Assembly: GCF_019933235.1 (NCBI RefSeq)
Contig: NZ_CP082945.1
Coordinates: forward strand, 124,001 to 188,000
Source: Streptomyces angustmyceticus
GTDB lineage: Bacteria > Actinomycetota > Actinomycetes > Streptomycetales > Streptomycetaceae
Direction of reading: 5' to 3'
DNA: 64,000 nucleotides
This document shows, one piece after another, positions 56,739 to 64,000 of this stretch; position 1 is the first letter of the stretch; the number at the start of each line of letters is the position of its first letter. Position numbers and translations under genes: made by a program. Below the pieces are notes generated by a model. The model was not told the DNA's origin and made no database searches. It saw only the letters and a list, made by a program, of their open reading frames with translations.

Positions 56739-58967
56739 ATGATCGGCCAAGCTGTGAACCGCGTGGACGGCCCGTTGAAGGTCACCGGCCGGGCCACCTA
56801 CGCCTACGAGTACTGGGAGGCCGGCCAGCCGCTCTACGGTTCCATCGTCGGCGCGACCATCGGCAAGGGCCGCATCACCGGCATCGACACCGGCAGCGCC
56901 GAACGTGCCCCGGGCGTAAGGATGGTGATGACCCATCACAACGCACCGGAGCAGGGTCCGCGCGATGAGTCCATCCCGTTCGAATACTGGCGCGCCCAGC
57001 CGGTGCTGACCGGGCCGGACATCCACCACTACGGCGAGCCGGTGGCCCTCGTGGTCGCCGAGACCTTCGAGCAGGCCCGCGCCGCGGCCGATCTCGTCGA
57101 GGTGGAGTACCGCCTCGGTCGGGGGCGTTTCGCCTTCGACGAGCACGAAGGCGAGGCGTACGCGCCGAAGGAGGCCAACGCGGGGCTGCCCACCGACACC
57201 GCGGTGGGCGATTTTGACTCCGGGTTCGGCAGCGCCTCCGTGCGGGTCGACGAGCGCTACACGACGCCGTACGAGTTCTCGATGCCGATGGAGCCGCACG
57301 CGTGTCTGGTGGAGCCGCGCGGCGAGGACCTGATCGTCTACGTCAGCTGCCAGATCGTCGACGCGGCGCAGGCCTCGATCGCCGCCACGCTGCGGATCGA
57401 CCCGTCGCTGGTGCATGTCGTCACCCCGTTCGTCGGCGGAGGCTTCGGCTCCAAGCTGGGCATCCACTCCGAGACGATCCTGGCCGCGCTCGCCGCCCGC
57501 GACCTGCGCCGGCCGGTGAAGGTCGCGATGACCCGGCAGCAGATCTTCCAGCTCATCGGCATGCGCCCCACCTCGCGCCAGCGGGTCCGGCTGGGTGCCG
57601 CGCGCGACGGGCGGCTGACGGCCCTCGCGCACGACGTCACCATGCACACCAACCCCGATGTGGAGTACGCCGAGCAGACCGCCGCCACGACCCGCAGCCT
57701 CTACGCCGCGCCCCACCGGTTGACCAGCCACCGGCTCACCCCGCTCGACCTGCCGCGCGGGACGGACGTCCGCGCGCCGGGCGAGGCGCCGGGCATGCTG
57801 GCGGTGGAGTCGGCCATGGACGAACTGGCCGATGCACTGGAGATGGACCCGGTCGAGCTGCGGATACGCAACGAGCCCACCGTCGATCCCGAGCGGGACG
57901 TGCCGTACAGCGACCGGCACCTGGTCGACTGCCTGCGCGAGGGCGCGCGGCGGTTCGGCTGGGACCGCCGTTGTGTCACCCCGGCGAGCCGGCGCGAGGG
58001 ACGCTGGTGGGTCGGCTACGGCATGTCCGCCGCCATCCGCGGGCATTTCCAGGGGCCGGCGGCGGTGCGGGTGCGGTTGACGGCGGACGGCACCGCCGTC
58101 GTCCAGACGGACATGACCGATATCGGCACGGGCACCTACACGGTCCTGACCCAGGTGACGGCCGACGGGCTCGGGCTGCCGGCCGACCGGGTGCGGATCG
58201 AACTCGGGCGTTCCGACTTCCCCACCAGCTGGGGGTCCGGCGGTTCGTGGGGTGCCGCCAACTCGACCACCGCGGCGCACCGGGCGTGCCTGACCCTGCG
58301 CGAGAAGCTGCTGGCCGCGGCGAGCGGCGACACGCGTTCGCCGCTGTACGGCCGGGACCCGGCGGACGCCGTGTTCGCCGACGGCAGCGTACGCGTCGGT
58401 GACGCGTCCGAGCCGCTGAGCGAGATCACCGCCCGCATCCCCGAGGAAGGCCGGGAGGCGGAGGGCCGGACCCTCTTCATGGGCGACGACCCGAACTACT
58501 CGGCCTACTCGATCCACACCTACGGTGCCCACTTCGCCGAGGTGGGGGTCGACGTGGACACCGCCGAGATCCGTCTGCGCCGGATGCTGGGCGTGTTCTC
58601 GGTGGGCCGTGTGCTCAACGCGAAGACGGCCCGCTCGCAGCTGATGGGCGGCATGATCTGGGGGGCCGGCGCGGCCCTCGAGGAAGAGGCCGTCGTCGAC
58701 CCCCGGTCGGGCGCCTTCGTCAACCGGGACCTCGCGCAGTACCTGGTCCCGGTCCATGCCGACATCCCCGAGGTCGAGGTCGTCGTCCTCGACGGATACG
58801 ACGACAAGGCCAACGTCCTCGGCGCGAAGGGCGTCGGCGAGCTGGGCATCTGCGGGTCCGGCGCGTCCGTCGCGAACGCCGTGTTCAACGCCACCGGAGT
58901 GCGCGTACGCGACTTCCCCATCACGATCGAGAAGGTGCTGCCCGGTCTGCCGTTGATGGACGCCTGA
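56739..58967 (+). CDS. paoC: Aldehyde oxidoreductase molybdopterin subunit (PaoC/YagR-like)
   Basis: 742 residues, the usual size. MIGQAVNRVDGPLKVTGRAT start; Moco-binding VGGGFGSKLG and RAPGEAPGMLAVE; GSGGSWGAANS; catalytic Glu in GAKGVGELGICG. The substrate is probably an aromatic aldehyde, as for E. coli PaoABC, which detoxifies such compounds. Moco is of the cytidine type in PaoABC; the matching chaperone (PaoD/XdhC-like) gene is not in the window. GGAG 5 bases before ATG 56739, 8 bases after the paoB stop. The operon ends at 58967, 24 bases from a convergent gene. Confidence 0.93.
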   Translation: MIGQAVNRVDGPLKVTGRATYAYEYWEAGQPLYGSIVGATIGKGRITGIDTGSAERAPGVRMVMTHHNAPEQGPRDESIPFEYWRAQPVLTGPDIHHYGEPVALVVAETFEQARAAADLVEVEYRLGRGRFAFDEHEGEAYAPKEANAGLPTDTAVGDFDSGFGSASVRVDERYTTPYEFSMPMEPHACLVEPRGEDLIVYVSCQIVDAAQASIAATLRIDPSLVHVVTPFVGGGFGSKLGIHSETILAALAARDLRRPVKVAMTRQQIFQLIGMRPTSRQRVRLGAARDGRLTALAHDVTMHTNPDVEYAEQTAATTRSLYAAPHRLTSHRLTPLDLPRGTDVRAPGEAPGMLAVESAMDELADALEMDPVELRIRNEPTVDPERDVPYSDRHLVDCLREGARRFGWDRRCVTPASRREGRWWVGYGMSAAIRGHFQGPAAVRVRLTADGTAVVQTDMTDIGTGTYTVLTQVTADGLGLPADRVRIELGRSDFPTSWGSGGSWGAANSTTAAHRACLTLREKLLAAASGDTRSPLYGRDPADAVFADGSVRVGDASEPLSEITARIPEEGREAEGRTLFMGDDPNYSAYSIHTYGAHFAEVGVDVDTAEIRLRRMLGVFSVGRVLNAKTARSQLMGGMIWGAGAALEEEAVVDPRSGAFVNRDLAQYLVPVHADIPEVEVVVLDGYDDKANVLGAKGVGELGICGSGASVANAVFNATGVRVRDFPITIEKVLPGLPLMDA

Positions 58968-58991
58968 ACCGGCCGGCCTATGGACCTGGCC

Positions 58992-61145
58992 TCAGGAGCT
59001 GGTGAGGATGACGAGCTGCCGGGTCGCGCGGGTCATCGCGACGTAGCGGTCGACGGCACCTTCGATGCCCTCGCCGAAGTTCTGCGGGTCGATGAGGACG
59101 ACCAGGTCGAACTCCAGCCCCTTCGACAGCTCCGGCGTCAGCGACCGGACGCGGGGCGTCGCCCGGAACTCCGGGTCGCCGATGACGCAGGCGATGCCGT
59201 CGTCGTGGGCGGCGAGCCAGCTTTCGAGGACCGGGGCCAGGTCCGCGACGGACCCGTGGACGACGGGGATGCCGCTGCTGCGGATGGACGTCGGCACGTT
59301 GGCTTCCGGGAGCGCCTCACGGATGACCGTCTCGGCCTCCGTCATGACCTCTTCCGGCGTGCGGTAGTTGATGCCCAGCCGGGCCACGGTGATCCGGTCG
59401 AGTCCGACCCGCTCCAGCCGTTCCTGCCACGACTCGGTGAACCCGTGCCTGGCCTGCGCGCGGTCGCCGACGAGGGTGAAGCTCCGGGACGGGCAGCGGT
59501 GCAGCAGCATCTGCCACTCGGCGTCGGTCAGCTCCTGGGCCTCGTCCACGATGATGTGGGCGAACGGGCCGGCGAGGGGTTCCGGGTCGGTGGCGGGCAG
59601 TGCGCCCTCGTCGACCAGGCTGTCCTGCAGGTCCCGTCCGCGCAGCATCCCCATCGCGCCTTCGCTCTCGTCGATGACGACGTTCTGCAGCAGGCTGTCG
59701 ATGACATCGGCCCGGCGCGCGCGTTCGGCGGCGGCGGATGCCTCTTGCCGACGCCTGCGCACGGACGCCTCCGGATCGCCGAGCCGCTGCCGTGCCGCGT
59801 CCAGGAGCGGCAGGTCGGACACGGTCCAGGCCCGCGCGTCCGGACGCTGCAGCGCGCGCACGTCGTCGGGGCCGAGCCAGGGAGCGCACCGGCGCAGGTA
59901 GGCGGGCACCGACCACAGGTCTTCGACGAGGTCGCCCGCTTCCAGCATCGGCCACGCCCGGTTGAGTGTCCGGATCAGCTCCCGGTCCTGCAACAGCGAC
60001 CTCCTGAGCAGTTCGGGCGGGGCATCGCTGTCGTCCTTGTCGATGAGGAGCGTGAGCAGCTCCTCCCGGATCTGGTCGCGTGCCTCGTTGTGCGGCGTGC
60101 CCGGTTCGACCGCCGCGAACGCCGCCGCCCAGTCGTCGGCGCTCAGCCAGAGGTCGGACCAGTGGGTCGAGACCGTCATCCCCTCGGTGGGCGCCTCCTC
60201 GTAGAGCGCGACGGCCGGTTCGATCGCCTTCACCAGGTCCGCGGACGACTTCAGGAGGGCCACCCTCGGGTCGGTCTCGACCGCCGCTCCGGCCCCCTCG
60301 GTGACCAGGTCGCGCAGGGTGCAGGTCTGCACGCCCTCCTCGCCGAGGCTGGGCAGGACATCGGCGACATAGGCCAGGTAGGGCTGGTGCGGACCGACGA
60401 ACAGCACTCCGCCGCGACGGTGCCCGAGGCGCGGGTCGGCGTACAGGAGGTGGGCGGCGCGGTGCAGAGCGACGACCGTCTTGCCCGTCCCCGGGCCGCC
60501 GTCGACGACCAGCGCCCCGCGGGATCCCGCCCGGATGACGGCGTCCTGGTCGGCCTGGATGGTGGCGAGCACGTCGCGCATCCGGGCCGACCGGTTGCCG
60601 CCCAGGCTGGCGATGAACGCGGAATGGTCGTCGAGCGCGGCGTGCCCTTCGCGCCCGTCGGCGGTGAACACCTCGTCCCAGTAGTCGCTGATCCGGCCGC
60701 GGGTCCAGCGGTACCTGCGGCGGCTCACCAGCCCCATCGGGTCGGCGTGGGTCGCGGCGAAGAACGGCTCGGCCGCGGCGGAGCGCCAGTCGTACAGCAG
60801 CCGGCGGCCGTCGCTGTCGGTCAGGCCGAGGCGTCCGATGTAGACGGGCTCGGGGTCGTCCGCGCGGACGAAGTGCCCCAGGCAGAGGTCCAGACCGAAG
60901 CGGCGCAGGGCCCGCAGGCGGCCGGTCAGCCGGTGGATCTCCGCATCCCGGTCCATCGCTCCCCGGCCGATGCCGCCGGGTGCCCTGCGTTCGGCGTCGA
61001 GGCGGTCGGACAGTTCGGCGATCGACTGGTCGAGGCTCTCCGAGATGGCCGCGAAGTGCTGCTCGTCGCCGCCGATCAGCGCCGGGTCGGCCTTGGCGGC
61101 GAGGTGGTCGGGAAGGTCGAACGCACGGGTGGTCAGGGGGTTCAT
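58992..61145 (-). CDS. helR: HelD/HelR-type RNA polymerase-associated helicase-like ATPase
   Basis: 717 residues. The N-terminal coil (ISESLDQSIAELSDRLDAE) precedes HFVRADDPEPVYIGRLGL and the motor: Walker A VDGGPGTGKTVVALHRAAHL (216-223), Walker B FAHIIVDEAQELT, motif RSFTLVGDRAQARHG, INYRTPEEVM, and motif VDRYVAMTRATRQL at the end. HelD proteins displace stalled RNA polymerase from DNA; the actinobacterial HelR branch also removes rifamycins from the polymerase and gives resistance. An exact rifamycin-associated element lies upstream (see next), which supports the HelR reading. GGAG 8 bases before ATG 61145; the upstream frame is Cys/Arg filler. Confidence 0.9.
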   Translation of the reverse strand: MNPLTTRAFDLPDHLAAKADPALIGGDEQHFAAISESLDQSIAELSDRLDAERRAPGGIGRGAMDRDAEIHRLTGRLRALRRFGLDLCLGHFVRADDPEPVYIGRLGLTDSDGRRLLYDWRSAAAEPFFAATHADPMGLVSRRRYRWTRGRISDYWDEVFTADGREGHAALDDHSAFIASLGGNRSARMRDVLATIQADQDAVIRAGSRGALVVDGGPGTGKTVVALHRAAHLLYADPRLGHRRGGVLFVGPHQPYLAYVADVLPSLGEEGVQTCTLRDLVTEGAGAAVETDPRVALLKSSADLVKAIEPAVALYEEAPTEGMTVSTHWSDLWLSADDWAAAFAAVEPGTPHNEARDQIREELLTLLIDKDDSDAPPELLRRSLLQDRELIRTLNRAWPMLEAGDLVEDLWSVPAYLRRCAPWLGPDDVRALQRPDARAWTVSDLPLLDAARQRLGDPEASVRRRRQEASAAAERARRADVIDSLLQNVVIDESEGAMGMLRGRDLQDSLVDEGALPATDPEPLAGPFAHIIVDEAQELTDAEWQMLLHRCPSRSFTLVGDRAQARHGFTESWQERLERVGLDRITVARLGINYRTPEEVMTEAETVIREALPEANVPTSIRSSGIPVVHGSVADLAPVLESWLAAHDDGIACVIGDPEFRATPRVRSLTPELSKGLEFDLVVLIDPQNFGEGIEGAVDRYVAMTRATRQLVILTSS

Positions 61146-61373
61146 GTCATCAGCTCCGGTCCGAGGCCGCCGCCGCGACGGCCGCCGGCGCGCACATCCG
61201 CACCCCGGCGCCGAATCCGTGCACATGCGGTGCGCGCACATGCGGTGCGCGCACCGCCACCGGCTCGCACTCACCGGCACCACATACCCCACGACCCGAC
61301 AAACGCATACGCACTTCGCGAATCCCCCATTTCCACTGGTTCTGGCATCGGCCCGCGATTCTGCCCCAGGACC

Positions 61374-61393
61374 GGGGCCTTGCCGCAAGCCCC
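61374..61393 (-). promoter_or_regulatory. Rifamycin-associated element (RAE)
   Basis: Minus strand GGGGCTTGCGGCAAGGCCCC, as I recall the published RAE, exact over 20 bases. It lies 229 bases before the helR start and just downstream of a -10-like TATAGC at 61401-61406. RAEs precede rifamycin-inducible resistance genes (rph, rgt, arr, rox, helR). Confidence 0.85.
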
Positions 61394-61416
61394 CCCGTGC
61401 GCTATACGTTGAGAGT

Positions 61417-61443
61417 GGCAAGGAGTGGGCAGCACTCCTTGCC
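61417..61443. terminator. Inverted repeat, terminator of the aldo/keto reductase gene
   Basis: GGCAAGGAGTG-GGCAG-CACTCCTTGCC, perfect 11-bp arms, 74 bases past the reductase stop on the minus strand and just upstream of the helR promoter. It could also be an operator. Confidence 0.6.
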
Positions 61444-61516
61444 TTCGTCGTTCCAGGGAGGAATGCGCCCAGGCGTCCAGACCTCCGGCGCCCAGGCGTC
61501 CAGGCGATCCGCCCCC

Positions 61517-62518
61517 TCAGTGCCCCAACCGCTTCAGGGCCGATTCCGGGTAGCGCTCCCCCGCCACCGCCTCCTCGGGCACCGCCCGGCGCAGCAGCTC
61601 GCGGTCGGCCTCGGTCAGGGACAGCGCCACGGCGGCGACGTTCTCCTCCAGGTAACGGCGCCGCTTGGTACCGGGGATGGGGACGATGTCGTCGCCCTCG
61701 GCCAGCAGCCAGGCCAGCGCGGCCTGGGCGGGCGAGCAGCCGATCCGTTCGGCGACCTCCCGTACCGCCTGGACGAGTACCAGGTTGCGCTGGATGTTCT
61801 CGTCGGCGAACCGGGGCCAGCGCCGCCGGTTGTCGTCCGGGTCCAGGTCGCCTCGGGAGGAGACGGCCCCGGTGAGCATCCCGCGCCCCAGCGGGGAGTA
61901 GGCGACGACGGCGATGCCCAAGTCGCGGCAGGTGGCCAGCAGTTCGCCCTCCACCACGCCGCGGGTGAAGAGGGAGTACTCCACCTGGACCGCGCTGATC
62001 GGGTGGACGGCGTGGGCCGTGCGCAGTGTCGCGGCGCTGACCTCGCTCAGCCCGATGTGGCGCACCAGTCCGGCCGCCACCAACCGGGACATGGCGCCGA
62101 CCGTCTCCTCGACGGGCGTGGCGGGGTCTCGGCGATGCGCGTAGTAGAGGTCGATGTGCTCAACTCCCAAGCGGCGCAGGGATGCCCGGCAGGCGACGGG
62201 TACGTAGTCGGCGGAGGTGTCGACGTCACCGACGCGGCCGGTCGACGCGTCGTGGCGGAGTCCGAACTTGGTCGCCACGACCATCCGGTCCCGCTCGCGG
62301 GCGTGCCGGCGCAGCCACCGGCCGACCAACTCCTCGTTGGCGCCCTGCCCGTAGGCGTCGGCGGTGTCCAGGAAAGTGAGGCCCGTCTCGTAGGCGCGGT
62401 CCAGCGTGTGCTGGGACTCCTCCTCGTCGGGGACGCCGTAGGCGACGGACATGCCCATGCAGCCCAGACCGATCGCGGACACCTCGGGGCCGTTGGCACC
62501 CAGCGTGCGGTACTTCAT
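61517..62518 (-). CDS. Aldo/keto reductase
   Basis: 333 residues. Typical start [40 protein letters not shown] (Asp and catalytic Tyr), VATKFG (catalytic Lys), YYAHRRDP (His), and [29 protein letters not shown] (NADPH site). The full tetrad is present. Such enzymes reduce aldehydes/ketones with NADPH; substrate unknown. ATG 62518; GAGAGGAAG lies 5 bases upstream. Followed by an inverted repeat, then the helR region. Confidence 0.93.
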   Translation of the reverse strand: MKYRTLGANGPEVSAIGLGCMGMSVAYGVPDEEESQHTLDRAYETGLTFLDTADAYGQGANEELVGRWLRRHARERDRMVVATKFGLRHDASTGRVGDVDTSADYVPVACRASLRRLGVEHIDLYYAHRRDPATPVEETVGAMSRLVAAGLVRHIGLSEVSAATLRTAHAVHPISAVQVEYSLFTRGVVEGELLATCRDLGIAVVAYSPLGRGMLTGAVSSRGDLDPDDNRRRWPRFADENIQRNLVLVQAVREVAERIGCSPAQAALAWLLAEGDDIVPIPGTKRRRYLEENVAAVALSLTEADRELLRRAVPEEAVAGERYPESALKRLGH

Positions 62519-63051
62519 CGAGTCTTCCTCTCAGTGGACCGGACAGCGGCGCGGGGCGGGGGGCGGTGCGGGCGCGGTGCTACAGCTATGCGATCTCTTC
62601 GGTGCGGCCCCCGCCTCTGTAGGTATCCGGGCCACGCGGGGCCGGCGTCCGTACCGGTGGACGGTCGTACCGTTTCGCGCGCGGCGCCGGCGTCGGCGGT
62701 CCGCCCCTGCACCATGGTGTTCGGCTAGCCGTCCGACGGTGCCGGCCCCGCCGGCTGCCCCACGGTACGCCGCCGGAGAGCACGCCGGTCGGGCGAGGCC
62801 GGCGGCGCGATGCGGAACGGCACGGCGCGGCGCGAATGTTCCCGCGTGGGCTGATGATGGCTCAGGTCCGCACGAGCGGAGGTCCGTCGCCCTCGCCTGG
62901 TCGCACTGACCGCTCCGGGTGGCCGGGCTGTTCCTCGGGGTGTCGCGTACCGGACCGAGCGGGCGTCGCTCGGACAATACGTCTCCGAGCGGAGGGTGCG
63001 CCCTCCCTGACCCCGTGGCCTGCCCCGTGCCCGTCGAGAAAGGTGACAGCC
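62519..63051. other. Divergent intergenic region (aldo/keto reductase / NmrA-like)
   Basis: 533 bases, GC-rich, with the promoters of both genes. No supported gene, repeat or clear operator. GAGAAAGGTG at 63037-63046 is the ribosome site of the next gene. Confidence 0.4.
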
Positions 63052-63792
63052 ATGAAGTTCACAGTGATCGGTGGTACCGGGCTGATCGGCTCGCAGGTGG
63101 TCCGGAAGCTGACCGCAGCCGGCCATCAGGCCGCCCCCGCGGCGCCGTCCACCGGTGTCGACCTGATCACCGGCGAGGGCCTGGACCAGGCCCTGGAAGG
63201 CGCCGAGGGCGTGATCAATCTGGCCAACTCGCCGACCTTCGACGAGGCGTCCTTGGAGTTCTTCCGCACCGCCATGCACAACCTGCTCGCCGCCGGAGAG
63301 CGTGCCGGCGTCCGGCACCAGGTCATCCTCTCGATCGTCGGCGTGGACCGGGTGCCCCAGTTGGACTACTACCGGGCCAAGACCTTGCAGGAGGATCTGC
63401 TCCGCCAGGGGCCCACGCCGTACTCCATCGTGCGCGCCACCCAGTTCTTCGAGTTCATGGACGCCGTGTTGTCGTGGACGTCCGACGACAGCACGGTCCG
63501 GCTGCCGGCCACCCCCATCCAGCCGATCGCCGCCGCGGATGTCGTCGACGCGGTCGCCCACGTTTCGACCGGCACTCCGCTCCACGGCATCTACGAGGTG
63601 GCCGGCCCGGACGTCTGCCCGCTCGACGAACTCGGCAGGGTCACCCTGGCCGCGCAGAAGGACGCCCGGACCGTCACCACCGACGCCCAGGCCGGCATGT
63701 TCGGGGCCATCACCGGCGACGCACTCCTCCCGGGACCGCACGCACACCTGGCGTCCACGCACTACCAGGAGTGGGTCCAGAAGGCGGGATGA
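63052..63792 (+). CDS. NmrA-like atypical SDR (NAD(P)-binding) protein
   Basis: 246 residues. Rossmann loop MKFTVIGGTGLIGSQVVRKL (G-x-x-G-x-x-G), then VDLITGEGLDQALEGAEGVI, HQVILSIVGVDRVPQLDYYR and AKTLQEDLLRQGPTPYSIVR. The Tyr/Lys pair (YYRAK) is kept. Atypical SDRs of this type (compare quinone oxidoreductase QorB and NmrA-like proteins) reduce quinones or sense NADP redox. AAAGGTGA precedes ATG 63052. Monocistronic as far as the window shows. Confidence 0.88.
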   Translation: MKFTVIGGTGLIGSQVVRKLTAAGHQAAPAAPSTGVDLITGEGLDQALEGAEGVINLANSPTFDEASLEFFRTAMHNLLAAGERAGVRHQVILSIVGVDRVPQLDYYRAKTLQEDLLRQGPTPYSIVRATQFFEFMDAVLSWTSDDSTVRLPATPIQPIAAADVVDAVAHVSTGTPLHGIYEVAGPDVCPLDELGRVTLAAQKDARTVTTDAQAGMFGAITGDALLPGPHAHLASTHYQEWVQKAG

Positions 63793-64000
63793 CCGGGTGG
63801 TGGCTGGGGAGACCGGGCGGCCGGGGCGCAGGGAGCCACCGGGGGGAGGTAGCCGGCTGGTCGACCGCTGAGGGGCGGGCCGCCACCGGACCCACGGCCC
63901 GGCACCCTGCGCCCCAGCACAACAGCGCGGCCCTCACTCACCCGCACCCGCCGTCCGGGTGGTTGCGCGACCCGGCTCCCGGCCGTCCCGGGCTGTGCTC
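63793..64000. other. Window end
   Basis: 208 GC-rich bases. I see no supported gene; a minus-strand gene could start beyond the window. Confidence 0.3.

Noticed and set aside
56607..58757. 716-codon minus-strand frame
   Set aside because: Antisense to the molybdopterin subunit; composition is His/Gly/Arg/Ala-rich shadow.
58980..61412. 810-codon plus-strand frame
   Set aside because: Antisense to the HelR gene with its full set of helicase motifs.
61417..61443. CIRCE or HAIR heat-shock operator upstream of helR
   Set aside because: The half-sites GGCAAGGAGTG/CACTCCTTGCC and 5-base spacer do not match CIRCE (N9 spacer, TTAGCACTC) or HAIR (CTTGAGT).

Overview
The window is high-GC DNA with GTG/ATG starts, strong GGAGG ribosome sites and many actinobacterial families. 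It reads as a Streptomyces chromosome arm. The strongest marker is the first gene pair, the end of a telomere-associated protein gene (tap) followed by the 185-codon telomere terminal protein gene (tpg). This pair serves linear Streptomyces replicons and usually lies near a chromosome end.

Layout. 1-7 kb: tap-tpg, an SGNH hydrolase, and small secreted proteins (lamin-tail domain, M15-like peptidase, DUF2690, a BLIP-like single domain). 7-11 kb: a P-loop protein, an AI-2E family permease, and a DGPF (YCII) gene whose ECF42-type sigma partner is cut off. 11.5-16 kb: SpoIIE phosphatase with GAF and ATPase domains, a methyltransferase and a cytochrome P450. 16-22 kb: a complete peptide/nickel-type ABC importer with a fused double ATPase. 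22-39 kb: accessory genes mixed with remnants, including a hydrolase lacking its nucleophile elbow, a GH5 endoglycoceramidase-like enzyme, a GH-like lipoprotein, a PobA-like monooxygenase, hemerythrin, RidA/HxlR, and a three-repeat protein. 39-42 kb: a divergent anti-sigma-like kinase and SigB/SigF-family sigma factor, each with a sigma-B-type promoter, followed by CsbD-like and hydrophobic stress proteins. 42-51 kb: regulator/enzyme pairs with visible operators (TetR/ABM protein, TetR/amidase, CGNR regulator/epoxide hydrolase), an unknown two-gene unit, acetyltransferases and a racemase. 51-54.7 kb: small stress and secreted proteins and a VWA protein. 55-59 kb: a PaoABC-type molybdenum aldehyde oxidoreductase. 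59-64 kb: a HelD/HelR-type helicase preceded by an exact rifamycin-associated element, an aldo/keto reductase and an NmrA-like protein.

About ten gene remnants (ECF sigma, three GNAT pieces, TetR, AraC, PPOX, OYE, VOC, an internally deleted hydrolase) fit the gene turnover expected of a chromosome arm. I found no CRISPR array, rRNA, canonical tRNA or insertion sequence. A tRNA-like small RNA with its own terminator is likely near 28.4 kb.

I do not see one unmistakable new multi-gene system. The best leads are the RAE-HelR unit, the self-controlled sigma-B-type pair, the CGNR operator pair, the decayed ECF42/DGPF module, the BLIP-like secreted protein, the two-gene small-protein/membrane-protein unit near 48-49 kb, and the three-repeat protein at 35.5 kb. 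Start codons were chosen from ribosome-site spacing and family length. All family assignments are from reading the sequence, not from a database search.
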